A stretch of 64,000 nucleotides of DNA from Thalassia testudinum (lineage: Eukaryota; Streptophyta; Magnoliopsida; Alismatales; Hydrocharitaceae). The notes under the pieces are model-generated. The model was not told the DNA's origin. It searched no databases and saw nothing but the letters and a program-made list of their open reading frames with translations. Below, piece after piece: positions 34,323 to 46,110 of this stretch (position 1 is its first letter; each line of letters starts with the position of its first letter). The stretch lies in contig JAZHRO010000046.1 in the NCBI GenBank assembly GCA_037157565.1, forward strand, positions 16,032,501 through 16,096,500. Reading direction: 5' to 3'. Position numbers and translations under genes: made by a program.

Positions 34323-34652
34323 AAGATCCATTCCAACATTTCGAGGATCTTACCACAGACCACTAAATCATGGAATGTAGATGGGGAACAAATGCTCATG
34401 AGGCTTTTCCCTTACTCACAGAGGGATAAGGCTGCACATTGGTATCGTACCATTAGAAGATCTATTGCTACTTGGATAGAATTGAAATCGACCTTCCTGA
34501 AGAAATTCTTTCCAATTGGACAAACCAATGCTCTGCGATGGGCAATTACTACTTTTGCCCAGCAACTGGGGGAACTATTTCATGGGGCCTGGGAGTGATT
34601 CCAGGATAGATTGTGGAAGTGTCCACACCATGAGGTGTCGAAATGGCAGCTA
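34323..34652 (+). pseudogene. Gag continuation of element K
   Basis: Resumes gag after the nested LTR: DGEQMLMRLFPYSQRDKAAHWYRTI, ATWIELKSTFLKKFFPIG, LFHGAWE, then HHEVSKWQLL, all matching gag of element M. It stops at WQLL, where it meets the 3' LTR with no further coding or polypurine tract, so an internal deletion or template switch removed the rest. Confidence 0.8.
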
Positions 34653-35180
34653 CTAAATACACATTTATTAAGATAAAATGTCTATTTATGTGAGTTCCTA
34701 AGCTTAACATTGCATTTGACATTATAAATATTGCATAGCATGCATTATTCTGCATTTACGATAGATTGTATAAATTATAGGTTAATTCACCTTTTTTTGT
34801 GGTCAGGAGAGAAGGAGATTTATTTCAGGTCCTTGGATTGATGATCCAACCATACAGATCTGATTAGGATGACGATCGGAGTCTAACACCTCCGAAATCT
34901 CCTTGATCGAAGTCCTGTAGCACCATATGTAGTTCGAGGAAGATTAACGGCCAAGGGGCAACATGATGCAATTCAGAGTTTCGAACGACAACTATAGCCA
35001 CACGGGTGCATCCGAATTGACGATCGCAGCCCAGCGACGTGAAAATCAACCCAATTTGACATCTGTGGCATCCCCTGTAAAGAAAAGAAGATGGATGGCT
35101 CAGATGTGGCGCCATCCCAACCACCCAAAATCACTCAAGGCCCCACTGCTTAGCATTAAAGGCACCTTCATCGCGTAATC
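34653..35180 (+). repeat. Partial 3' LTR of element K
   Basis: Starts near TACTAAATACACATTTATT (TG mutated to TA) and aligns with the U3 of other F2 LTRs through to 35180, where element L begins. The downstream half is outside the window. Confidence 0.7.
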
Positions 35181-36072
35181 TGATGAGGTATAGCTCGTCA
35201 TAGTTAAAATGCTCAAGGTAAGAAAGAAACTAGGTTAAACACTATCTTATTAACATAATAAATGGGTTAAGTGTGGAATTTAAGGAAATGACCTAAAACA
35301 TCAAATTGGTGTTAAACATGTGTAATTAGGTCAATTTATGGGATACTCTATTCACAAATGTAAATTGATGATCCAATTGCCAATTGAACACATGTTTGAG
35401 TTTAAAGGTACAAATCAAGCATTGAATTAACTTCTTAAATGTTCAATTAAGCTCCAATAAAAACCTCATACCATTTAGACATCATTAGGACCTTGAAATC
35501 ATCACATTACATTTAGGTCCTTATTCAGTCACATGTCTTTAAGCATAAAGGTTGCAAGGACTCACTTGATAACCTTCAAGGACCATTTGGAAATCATTTT
35601 TTCCACTTATGGGCTTCTTCTACAATTCTTACACCGTTTCACCTTTGAGGGTTTAAGTGCAAAAGACCCAAACACCTAATGCTTTGCGAGGACACTGTAG
35701 CCCATGAAGAACACGAGCTACAAGTGTTGTTGATCCCCTTCCTTACCAATCCAATGGTGGATCCATCGTCATTCTTCATGGGCCTTTGCTCGGAGGATCG
35801 TAGCCTCCTCTAGATCATTGATTGTGCATCAATGATAGGTCCTAATCAACCTAAATAATGTTAGAACCAAGCTTAATTTGTAAATATTACATTCATATCA
35901 TGTATATCATGTGTTGCATCATTTTATATAGAATAAGATGAGATATCTTGCTATTTAATGTTTTTGTTATTATTTGTAGGTACAAAAGTGATCCAAGATG
36001 TGAGATAGAGTGGAATAAGGCAATAAAGAGAAAAGACTAATCCAGACAAGAGGAGTGAGGAGGATAGCCTTA
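35181..36072 (+). repeat. F3 LTR, left part
   Basis: Begins TGATGAGGTATAGCTCG. AT-rich and non-coding. Ends at the duplication CCTTA (36068-36072) of element E and continues at 46111. Confidence 0.65.
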
Positions 36073-36997
36073 TGGTCGAGCATGTTTCGTGTGTTAGAAA
36101 TCGAGATTACAAGTAACCCGTCGTCGTAGTTGCAAAACACGTCGATCAGATAAAATTTATACCGAAACTCCAAGGGAGTCCTGGGTCGAACACAGGGAGA
36201 CGACGTTTACTTTACGTGAAAACCGTGCTTCGATTCATTTCTTTTTGGTATTTCAGGGTTTTGTTATTTTTTTGTGTTTTTGAAATAAAAGACAAGCAAA
36301 TGAATCACGAGATAGAGATGTGGAACAAATCTGATATATATTACTTCTAATGTCAATTACAATAAACTATGAAAGCATAAAAAGAGAGGGGGGTGAGAGG
36401 AAATCTCCCGAATCAGCTGTTCGGCGAGATGACAGTGCCTAGCAAAAGCTCGAACGAAGGAGGTGAGGAGCGAGACGACGAAGGTGAGATGCAGAAGGAC
36501 GTCGGGTTGAGGAAAGCTTTGGCGTGGCTCCGGAATGGAGGTGAGAAGATGGAACTGATCTGCTACCGAACTGGTGGTGGGAGGACGGCTCCAACGTGAC
36601 CTATGAAGGGGGATTGGAAGTTGAAGGAATATTTGGTGAGGCAGAGGTTTGCTACACTAATAAGAGCCTTGGGAGCTTGAGAACAAGCTCTAATGGAGCG
36701 TTGGTAGGCTTGCTAGAGCTTGGGAGTAGGTGGGAGTAGAGTAGGTAGAGATGGCTTAAAAGGGAGGGGGTGTAGGCCCTTTTATAGTGGAGAAGAGGCA
36801 AGGATAGGTACGGGACCATTAGTGACATCCACGCCGTCGCTGGAAACGTCGCTGTAGGCAGCTCATGCTCGCTCGTGCCCACTCATGCCCAAAGTTTGCT
36901 TTGCTAACACGTGAAGAATTAGCAATGGCTATAAGCATCGCTGTAAATCTATCTCATGCGTCGCTGTAGGTCTAGCTCACACATAGCTAGCGCTGCG

Positions 36998-39703
36998 TGA
37001 AACGTCGCAATTACCGGGTTTGAGGGTTTTGTTATAACGTTGTAGTAAAGCCGGTTATTACCAACATTTCAAATATAAATTTTTTTTACTCGGACAATGA
37101 AATAGTTCCCGAGGTCGAACTCAGGGAGCAAGTCGTATTCTAGAGATATACATGTTTCTTTTACAAAATAAAGAGAGAGGGAAAGAATTTGTTGTGATGT
37201 TTTTCTTTCTTTCTCTTTCTTCAGATCTTCTTCTTCTTCTTCCTTGGTTTCTGTCTTGGCCTCTCTTCTTCTTTTTCTGCAGTCTCTTCTGTGAATGTTT
37301 CTTCTTCCTTTCTTTCTTCAGATCTCCTTCTTCTTCTTCCTTGGCTGCAGAGCTTCTACCTTCAGCTACTAAGTCTTCCTTTCTTCTTCTTCTGCTTTGG
37401 CCGTTGCTCTTCCTTCTTCTTCAGCCTGCCTTCTTTCCTGCTCTGGCTGCTGACTTTCCGTCGTCTGACCCGGTGCTTCGACGACTTAACTATGCATTTG
37501 CTACAGTGCAGCTCCTTCTTCTTCGCCTGCACTTCTTCTTCCGCGGGTCTTCTTCTTCTTCTTTGGCCTGCACACTTCAGAGTGTTTCGTCAAGAGGCAA
37601 AACCTACTCTACCCTCCCCCCCCGCGTCTCTCTTTCTCCCTGAAACCACTCTTGGGAAAGCTCTCCCAGAGCTACCGGGTAATCGGGTTCGGGTCAGGCC
37701 CGGGTCCAGGCCCACCGGCGTGCGTGGTGGGCGAGGAGTGCAGTCAGTCTAAGTCGGGTCGGGTCAGGTCCGCGAGGCGTGAGCGCGGACGAGACCGGGT
37801 AACCGGGCGGGTGTAAGGGGACCTCACCCCGTGTACTGAGGCAATGAGGCTAGTGCACGAAATCAATTTAAACAGTGGAACGTGTGTGAGGCTCACCGAT
37901 GTGGGACTAAACGCAGACCGTTCCTCGCGTGCGCCTGCTGGGAGACCGCGGCTTGGCTTCTGCAGCTGCGGCTTCTATCTGCATAAGTTGCTGGCTGGCT
38001 GCCTTCGCACGACGCCCCGTACTCCGCAGCAGCTGGAGACCTGGCGTCCTCAAGCCTGGAGCGCGGGAGAAGCTGCTTTAATGTGCGTCAATGGCGGTCG
38101 GACCTCAAAACCTGTCGGACACGAATATGGCCTCGCGGCCTAATCAAACCACTGGGGAACCTTCGCCGTGGCACGGCGAAGGTGAGGAGCTGCGCGGCAG
38201 GCCGCAAGGAGGTGTCTGGTGGCAGCCCTGGGTCGGACTGCAACCGGAGGAATGGGTTTGTTCGGGGGAGTGTTACGGAGGTGTGGAGTGGCAGTGGAGG
38301 GGTGGGGGATGCTCAGTGTGATGAGGCGGAGGTGCGGTGAGGGTCGGCGAGCCGTGTGGGTTGCTGAGGTGATGGGAACGGCTCGCCGGAGGGTGGTCTG
38401 AGGCGAAGGGGGTGAAGGTGGTCAGGGTCGGTAGAGGGCTTAATTGAATAAATTGAAAGCGGGGAAAGAAAGAGGAGGAGAAGGGGAGTAGCTCTAGCTT
38501 ACTTGCAGGGACGAAGGGGGAGGAACAGGGCGACAGTCGTATCGACTGTCGCCGGAGAAGACGATGCTCAGGGAAAGGGGCGGCGGCGAGCAGAGAGCCG
38601 GAGAGGCGCCAGCTGGGTGCGGCGTGGCGCGGGAAGAGCAGGGGAGGAAGTCTCTGCTGCTGGTATTGCGGCAGAGCGAAGAGGTGGAGGGGGAGGAAGC
38701 CGCCGGAGCTGGTGAGCGTCTGCCGGAGGAAGAAGAGAAGAAAGTTGGGGATTTTCTCCGTCAGATCCAGGCTGCCCTGGTCGGTGGAGCAGCGGGGGGT
38801 ATTTATAGGGATGAAACAGGGAGGAAGGCGGAGGGAGACGACGTGTCTCCCTCGCCGGAGAATGGTCGGAACATGAACCCATACCGTCCGTGCGTTCGCA
38901 CGGCCGGTATGGTGGGCTACAATGACCAGGGGGGTGCTCCTGCGACGGCTGACGACGCAGGGCACCCCCGGTTTACTTGCCAGGTCCCCCACCTCACCCT
39001 GCGCGGCGCTTGCTGGCAGGGTTTTGCAGGAGGGATCTGATTGCAAAGAACGAAGGAGAGTTAGGGGCCAAAATGCGAGGGTTCAAAAGTTGAGGGCCAA
39101 AGAGTAAATATATGAGGACCAAAGTGTGAAGTCGGTCAAGGAGGTTTCTACTTAGGCTCAAGTTTTTATACATGACTAATTAGGACCTAAGGAATCTGAT
39201 GGTGAATTTCATTTTCATATTAAACCTTGTTTGACCGGTCAATTTGCGCAAAAACCCAAATTAAGTTATTAATTGGGCATGGTTCTCAATGTAGGTCAAA
39301 ATGGGTTCTAAAGGCCAAATTGAAGGTTCTAAACCCTAGAGATTATTTTTCTATGAATTTTAGAGGGTTTATTCTATTTTTACTTTTCCTCGAACCTTGT
39401 GAATTGAAGTGGGTTGTTTTAGGGTTACAGATTATCATTTGGTTCCTTGGAAGTGCTGTAGCCCTTGCTAGATCATCTCATCCCACTTTTATTCTTATTA
39501 AGCTGTTTTGACCTGTGTTTGGGCCATGAATTACCCTGTATGCAGTTTATACTGGTAAAATTGCACTTTTACCCCTTATGACAGGTTTTCTGTTCAAACT
39601 CAGAATTCTCTGAGTTAAGCCTTTCCTTGAGATATGTAGGAGCTTCTATCCTTTGTATTGGGTCAAAATGAGCTAGTTATGGCTCATGATGAGGTTCTCA
39701 TCA
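36998..39703 (-). mobile_element. F1 solo LTR (copy 4)
   Basis: In its own sense starts TGATGAGAACC (39703) and ends CGACGTTTCA (36998). Perfect CTGCG at 36993-36997 and 39704-39708; the empty site is visible in the 5' LTR of E near 45560. TATA on minus at 38801-38807. A (TTC)n-rich stretch lies at 37200-37580. Its GC-rich ORFs (up to 257 codons) are not conserved in other copies. Confidence 0.93.
37867..37907 (-). promoter_or_regulatory. snRNA-type USE plus TATA-like module in F1 LTR (copy 4)
   Basis: The minus strand has perfect GTCCCACATCG (37907-37897), a 24-nt gap, then TTTAAA. The USE is intact but the TATA is weak. Confidence 0.5.
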
Positions 39704-40295
39704 CTGCGCTCCTGCCTTGCCCCACGCGTTGACGCTGCGCTATGCGCATGCGTGCCTGCGCGAACACACGCACTCGCGCTGCTGCGCGCGTATGGTGCTA
39801 CGTGCATGCACTGGCGGCCTGGGCTGCACCACGTGGTGCAGTCTAGGCCGTCCATCTTCTTCTTATTGTAGGGGCTGCTACAGAGGTCAAATTGAGTCGA
39901 TTTTCATGTCGTTAGGCTGCGATCGTCGATTCGAATCCATCCACATGGTTGGATTTATCATTTGAAGCTCTGAATCATGTCTCCTAGTCCCTTGGCCGTT
40001 GATCTTCCTCGGATTGCATATGGTGCTACGGGACTCTGATTGTGGGGATTTCAGAGGCGTTGGACTCCGATCATCGTCTTGATCAGATCCGTACGATCGG
40101 ATCGTCAATCCGAGGCTCCAAAATAAATATCCTTCTCTCCTAACTACAAAAATGTTGCAATTAACCTAAATTATATACAACTACTTTAAATGCAGAATGA
40201 TGCATGCTATGCAATATTTATAACATAAAATGCAAATCTAAGCCTAGAAACATGCATGAATAGGCATTTTACCCTCAATAAATGTGTTTACATCA

Positions 40296-40332
40296 TACCC
40301 ACATGCCTATCTTTTGCTAGTCCCTAACAAAA
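40296..40332 (-). promoter_or_regulatory. Polypurine tract and hairpin of element E
   Basis: In the element's sense a near-perfect hairpin (TTTTGTTAG, GGA, CTAGCAAAA) followed by GATAGGCATGTGGGTA and the LTR. Same block as in G and the Athila-like element. Confidence 0.75.
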
Positions 40333-40870
40333 TTAAACTATATGCTATGCATAAAAGTAGAATTAGAATTAGATCGCTTAAACCTAAGTCGTTCATTAAC
40401 AATAGAAAATTTCAACTAAGGTCCTAAACTATGAAAACTCAACAGTACCCGAGTGCCTGCCAGAATGCAGACCGCTTAAGTCCTCACCCTATTTGAAAAG
40501 GGAAGATACTTTTTTTTTATTATTTTTCTTCTTTTCTAATTTTTTTGTACTTTTGGAGTTTGAGAGTTCCGGGATAACTTTTTACGGCTACCCAACCTGC
40601 CCAAGACTCGAAAAGGACTCTAAGTACTAAGCATCTTTGTGAAAAAGTGATAGACTCACAAAATAGCCGTTAAGATGGACTTCAGGTTTCTACGACCCTA
40701 GGTGACCTTACCTAAAGATTTATCTTTACGATTGGTAGCTTTCTCTCCACTTTTATTTATGGGGTCAACACAAGAGTGAACCCAGTGTATATCTCCCCAG
40801 TTTATTCTACTTCCCTGCTTCTTCCATAAGTGTTTTGGGAATTATTGTGCATTTCTTTTATGAGTTGGAT

Positions 40871-41143
40871 TCTGGACAACCAGCCGATGAGCTGTTACCA
40901 CCAACAACTTGCCAGCCATACTCGTACGGTGAAGTGTGATTTTATTTTTATTTTTTTATTTTTTATTTTCTACTTTTTCTATTTTTTTCTTTTCTTTTTG
41001 AGTGTTTCTCTTTTTTTTTTTCTAAGTAGGTGGCTTCTTTGATCTAAGATTTACCTAAAGGCAGTACAACGAAAATAGTCTTGTGGTTGGGCTCTGGACA
41101 ACCGGCCGATGAGCTGTTACCACCAACAACTTGTCAACCATAC
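40871..41143 (-). repeat. Duplicated ~50-bp module in 3' region of element E
   Basis: Two copies (40871-40921, 41093-41143) share TCTGGACAACC, CGATGAGCTGTTACCACC and CAACTTG on the + strand, 222 bp apart. Element G has the same pair at 52831-52881 and 53025-53074. Non-coding. Around them the + strand is T-rich. Confidence 0.75.
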
Positions 41144-41260
41144 CACCCAAGTCGATCCATTAGCTACCCAATTTCTGTAAAAATCGCCAGAAAGTGAGTC
41201 AGTGCAAAAAATGTGTGTAGATGCTTAGGCTTAAAGTCCCCCTAAATCAGAGGGCAGGTT

Positions 41261-41279
41261 GATAAGTCGCATACTTATC
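41261..41279 (-). repeat. GATAAGT/ACTTATC hairpin of element E
   Basis: Perfect 7-bp arms with loop CGCAT, located between the duplicated module and the internal purine tract. Shared with G and M. Confidence 0.7.
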
Positions 41280-41567
41280 ATCCCAAATTATTTACCAAAT
41301 TAAAATGAATTTTAATTCGCGAGGACTCGAGACTAAGTCCACATTCAAGTGGACACCCGGCCTAATTAAGCCCGAAGACTTGAAAAGACTAAGCGTTTAG
41401 GTCCTCTCGTATCATTTCCTAAAGTCAAAAACTTCCAAATGCCTAAGTTCTCTTTTCCTAATTTCTTTCTTTTTTTTATCCTTTTTCAAATATTCAAATT
41501 TTTTTTTAATTTTATGAGAAACTAAAAGAAATTCTACGGAGTTAACATAATGATTTAAGGAATCGAT

Positions 41568-41608
41568 TATCCACCCCCCCATGCCTAAATGAAGCAATGT
41601 CCTCATTG
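41568..41608 (-). repeat. CAATG/CATTG hairpin and internal purine tract of element E
   Basis: In the element's sense CAATGAGGACATTG is followed by AGGCATGGGGGGGTGGATA. It lies about 120 bp after the ORFX stop. Confidence 0.7.
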
Positions 41609-41727
41609 TAGAAATAAAGACATGAAAAGGGCATAGTAAACATAATATCACCTGAACATCATGAGGAATCCGGTCAGCTCCGCAAAGAGAAGAGTGTATA
41701 CACACACGCTAAGTTTAATGCCTTCAG

Positions 41728-43432
41728 CTAGGCATAACATACATACAAAGAAGAAATTGAGAATTCACAAGTGCGAGTCAGAATCAAAATAAAAAGGTTG
41801 ATCCTGAAACCCATCTGCAGAAGATGTCCACAAATGTGGACAAGATTATGGTGCAGATCTATGCCCCAGGGTTGAGTGGTTCTCAGGTTCTAGATGAAAA
41901 TCACCCAGAACCGAAGGTTGTTGTGTTTGCGAGGCTGGGCTTGCAGTTTAGTGGTGTGCAACCCAAGACCAAAGTGTCGGACAAGGGGTAAAGATGGTTC
42001 AATAGGTGTGGTTGTCCACTTAACATCTAGCTCAGAAAAATAATCAGTTATTCCAGGCTTGGGTCGCACGTGAAAGATATCATCAGGGTCCGTATAGAAG
42101 ATAGGTGGTTTCAGGTCAATAGGTACCCTTATATCCAAACTTGTTTTCCCCTCAAAATTAACCTCCTAAATTTTTATTTCCAACTTCCTATCCTTTGAAA
42201 TCAAGGTTTCCGGGACCTCCAGATCATTGTACACCCCATCTAAAGTACCCAAGTCCAACAATTGTGGCTAAATCAGGATTGACTTGGACACAATGATCTC
42301 AAAAGTATGTTCATTCAACTCTTCGGGGTGTGGTTGAGGAATAGACTAATTGAGTCGACGGCTATCGGATCCTCCAAGTTAGCCCCAACCGAATCAGAAT
42401 CATAAGTAGTTGGGCTACCAAATTGATCATCATACTCCTCAAACCCATATGTCTCACTAAAATCATTCTCCTCAAGCTTACGTGAGACTTCACTAAGAGA
42501 TTCCTCACCCTCAAAATCAAAGAATTCATGATCCTCATTTGTATATGTCTCAACATCACAAGTCATTTCAACATCCAAGGAGACATTTTCTTCATTTCCT
42601 GACTTGGGGATCTCAGATGAATTAATCGGTTCATCCTCAAAGGGTTGCTCTAGACCAATCTGGTCATCTCCAATCTTCGAATATGTATCCCCCCCGACAG
42701 GCGCCTGAGCGGGTTCAGACATTGGCTCTCCTGAAGAGGGTTCATCTTGAGAATCATCCCAAGATTTAACTAGTGCAACCACAAATTTCATCCACAACCT
42801 CGATAATTTCCCAAAAGAAACTCACCCAGGTCCCTATCCCTAACACTTTGGAGCAAATCCAATAGAGAACTATTAAGTTCACCAATCATTTTGATCATAG
42901 GCTCCAGTACTTCAGTGCATGGTGTTGGCTGGGCTTCTAAAGATTGTATGGCGTTCCTCAAATTAGCCAACACTCTATCTTGGATCTGGTTCAACCGAAC
43001 CGACTAGTTCGATTCAGGTTTGGGTGGGTTTGGGTTGAATCTAGGGGAGTCAAGAAGTCGAGGTTCTCGGGTCCCACCCTGAAAGTAGGTCGTTCTAGGT
43101 TGTTCAAAGGATGATGGCGACCTAGATTCAGTGGAATACTGGGGAGGGTAGGTGTTATAATCATGACATCCTTCCTTATTATAGATCGGGTTGGTTTGGT
43201 CATCAAAGGATGGAGATCCATAATCATTATAGCTCTGGGAAGGATAATAATCATAGTCTTGTTGTCCAGGGTTAGGCCTTGGACACTGAGGTCAGGATTC
43301 ATATCCCCAATCAAAGTCATCCCAGCTAGTGGATGGGTAATTACAAGTCAAGTCGGGATAGTAATCATCTTGGGGATAAGTGGTGGTAGGAGGATAGGAT
43401 GTGAAATGTGTGTAGGATGTGGAAGTGTACAT
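41728..43432 (-). pseudogene. ORFX of element E: conserved protein of unknown function
   Basis: About 568 codons from ATG 43432 to TAG at 41728-41730, homologous end to end with ORFX of G and H. Regions: Tyr/Pro/Ser-rich N-terminus (SYTHFTSYPP, SWDDFDWGYES); helical centre (LNQIQDRVLANLRNAIQSLE, then ELNSSLLDLLQSV); FVVALVKSWDDSQDEP, followed by acidic sequence with CDVETYTNEDHEFFDFEGEE; C-terminal conserved block FGLGLH, LQAQPRKHNNLRFWVIFI, GIDLHHNLVHICGH; and a hydrophobic end (INLFILILTRTCEFSISSLY). No gag, enzyme or zinc motif is recognised. Frameshifts near 42350 and 42790 and several stops inactivate it. Start chosen because all three copies align from this Met, 37 nt after the predicted acceptor. 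Confidence 0.7.
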
Positions 43433-43469
43433 GGTGAAGTAAGGAGGAAAATCAGAAGAGAAAGGAGCC

Positions 43470-44514
43470 CTGCAATACAAAAATACAAGCCTATCCTTAG
43501 TTTGGGTAGCCTAAAGGTCTACAAACTCTCAGAATTCATCCTAAGATTATAGACGATTTACTTTACTTATGTCCAGGCAATCCAACCAGTTAGAAGGAGG
43601 GACTGGGGGAAGGTTCTTCCTTTGGCTTGCACCTCCGGTTCCTAGTGTACCCCCAGCTGCGGTCGTTTGACACTACTCCCCTAGCTAGACATTAGATTGA
43701 CTAGTATAAGTAGGTTAATCGTGAACAATCTCAATCTGGATCCCGACGAGCGAACCAGCCCTTAGGGTCAACGTCTAATCAATTTTAGTTAGGCTTAGGA
43801 CAATGATGCTTCAAGAATGTGATGGGCCCTTTAGATGGGTTGAACCCTTGATGATCAGTTAATATGTATGTGCGTGCACAACCAGGGTTTTCAAACAAGG
43901 TTATTTGATGATGTGTCTTTTAGGGTTCAACCTTGTTTAGTAGCTTCTAGGATTTAATCTTTAGGTATATTCAATCAAGGATCAATAGAACACTCCAAGT
44001 TTTGAAAGCACTGGTGTAGATATATTCCTTTAAAAATCAGAAATAAAATGTCGAGTGCCTGGTTTAGTCCTAAAAATCAACCCTAAGTGACAAGCTACTT
44101 AATGAATCAGTTTTAGATTGAGTGGTGCGGCCCAAACAGCTCAATCAACTGACCTATTGTACCACTTAGTTAAGGCACACAGAAATGTTTGACCTATTCA
44201 GATTTTCACTCACTTATGTGTATTTAGTTGAAGTGTACCGGGTCCACAGGTCAGATCCCAGTTAAGTGGTAGAATCAAAGTGATTGTGCTCCTTAGGATA
44301 AGAAGTTGTGGGTGTTAAGTGTGTAGCTTTCAGAAAATCCCACAATCAGATAACACTTTTTTTTTTATTTATGTGGATGGCGAGGTGAGTGGAGGTGGCA
44401 AACAAACAACCAAATCTATCCTAAGGTTTATAAAAAGCACCTAAGTTGATTTGGGTTTGAGTTATTAGGTTATGGAATGAAAACTAAGGTGAGGGTGGTG
44501 TGGGGGACACTTAC
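43470..44514 (-). other. Predicted leader intron of element E
   Basis: Donor GTAAGT at 44514-44509 and acceptor TTTTTGTATTGCAG ending at 43470 on the minus strand; 1045 nt. The acceptor is the strongest of the four copies. Confidence 0.6.
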
Positions 44515-44661
44515 AAAACACTCTACCCGCATTTTACTCCGGTCTACCGCACCTGGACCTCCATGCTAGGGTACCAGCAAGACAGAAGATCAAAGACAAG
44601 TAGGGTTAGTGCTATGTAAATGCAAAGAAACGCAATAAACAATAAAGTAAATTCCATTGCC

Positions 44662-44679
44662 TCCCTAGCAACGGCGCCA
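44662..44679 (-). other. Primer-binding site of element E
   Basis: TGGCGCCGTTGCTAGGGA on the minus strand; 16 of 18 bases match the tRNA-Asp complement, the best match in the window. Confidence 0.92.
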
Positions 44680-44682
44680 AAA

Positions 44683-46105
44683 TGGTCGGGCGTGTTTCGC
44701 ATGTTAGAAATCGAGGTTACAAGTAACCCGTCGTCGTAGTTGCAAAACACGTCGATCAAATAAAATTTATACCGAAACTCCAAGGGAGTCCCGAGTCGAA
44801 CACAGGGAGGCGACGTTTACTTTACGTGAAAATCGCAATTCGATTAGTTTCTTTTTGGTATTTTACGATTTTGTTATTTTTTTGTGTTTTTGAAATAAAA
44901 GACAAGCAAATGAATCACGAGATAGAGATGTGGAACAAATCTAATATATATTACTTCTAATGTCAATTACAATAAACCATGAAAGCATAAAAAGAGAGGG
45001 GGTGAAAGGAAATCTCCCGAATCGGCTGTTCGGCGAGATGACGTCGCCTGGCGGAAGCTCGGATGAAGGAGGTGAGGAGCAGGACGGCGAAGGTGAGATG
45101 CAGGAGGACGTCAGGTTGAGGAAAGCTTCGGCGTGGCTTCGGAATTGAGGTGAGAAGACGAAGGTGATCTGCTACCGGAATGGAGGTAGGAGGACGGCTC
45201 CAAGGCGACCTATGAAGGGGGATGGGAAGTTGGAGGAATATTTGGTGGGGCAGAGGTTTGCTACACTAATAGGAGCCTTGAGAGCTTGAGAACAAGCTCT
45301 AATGGAGCGTTGGTAGGCTTGCTAGAGCTTGGGAGTACAATAGGTAGAGATGGCTTGGAAGGGAGGGGTGTAGGTCCTTTTACAGTGGAGGAGAAAAGGC
45401 AAAAATAGGTATGGGACCATTAGTGACATCAAAGCCATCGCTGGAAGCGTCTCTGTAGGCAGATCATGCTTGCTCATGCCTGCTCATGCCCAAAGTTGGC
45501 TTTGCTGGCACGCGAAGAATTAGAGGCATCATGTAGGTCCAACTCACACATAGATGGCGCTGTGCTCCTGCCTTACCGCGTGCATGTGCGCCTGTGCACA
45601 TGCGGTGCTGCGTGCTTGCGCTGGCGACCTGGGCTGCGCCACGTGGTGCAATCTGGGTCGTCCATCTTCTTCTTGTTGTAGGGGCTGCTATAGAGGTCGA
45701 ATTGAGTCGATTTTCATGCCGTTAGGCTACGATTGTCGACCTGAATCCATCCGCGCGGTCGGATTTATCATTTGAAGCTCCAAATCATGTCTCCTAATCC
45801 CTTGGCCGTTGATCTTCCTCAAACTACATATGGTGCTAGGGGACTCCGATCGAGGCAATTTCAGAGGCGTTGGACTCCGATCGTCGTCTTGATCAAATTC
45901 GTATGGTCAGATCATCAATCCGAGGCTCTGAAATAAATATGCTTCTCTCCTAACCACAAAAAGGATGCAATTAACCTGAATTATATACAACTACTTTAAA
46001 TGCAGAATGATGCATGCTATGTAATATTTATAACATGAAATGCAAATCTAAGCCTAGGAACATGCATGAATAGGCATTTTACCCTCAATAAATGTGTTTA
46101 CATCA
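44683..46105 (-). repeat. 5' LTR of element E
   Basis: From TGATGTAAACAC (46105) to CACGCCCGACCA (44683) in the element's sense. It retains the empty site of the F1 solo LTR found in the 3' LTR. The minus TATA is weakened (TGTAAAAGG near 45378). Confidence 0.9.
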
Positions 46106-46110
46106 CCTTA

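Larger units (their letters stand above)
26984..35180 (+). mobile_element. Element K: F2-family gag-only retrotransposon
   Basis: 5' LTR (26984-28843), primer-binding site, leader with a predicted intron, and a gag that joins directly to a partial 3' LTR (about 34653-35180). It lacks protease and pol and even the polypurine tract, so it is internally deleted. Its gag is split by a minus F2 LTR at 30437-34322. The remainder of its 3' LTR would lie beyond element L, outside the window. It inserted into gag of element M. Confidence 0.75.
36073..40295 (-). repeat. 3' LTR of element E, interrupted by an F1 solo LTR
   Basis: From TGATGTAAACAC (40295) to GCTCGACCA (36073) in the element's sense. 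Without the insert about 1.5 kb, against 1.42 kb for the 5' LTR. Minus-strand TATA at 36779-36786. Confidence 0.88.
36073..46105 (-). mobile_element. Element E: complete non-autonomous F2 retrotransposon encoding ORFX
   Basis: On the minus strand: 5' LTR 44683-46105, primer-binding site, leader with predicted intron, ORFX, 3' structural cassette, polypurine tract and 3' LTR 36073-40295. Perfect CCTTA flanks at 36068-36072 and 46106-46110. No gag, protease or pol. The 3' LTR contains an F1 solo LTR. It is the best-delimited ORFX element here. Confidence 0.92.

Noticed and set aside
37030..37060. F1 copy 4 ending at TGTTATAACG
   Set aside because: The flanks there do not form a duplication; extending to 36998 gives perfect CTGCG on both sides, and the empty site is visible in the 5' LTR of E.
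37152..37752. Ser/Phe/Leu-rich ORFs
   Set aside because: Product of (TTC)n and CT-rich repeats read in two frames.
38273..39046. 257-codon minus ORF and overlapping plus ORFs in F1 copy 4
   Set aside because: Not open in the other four F1 LTRs; GC-rich composition explains it.
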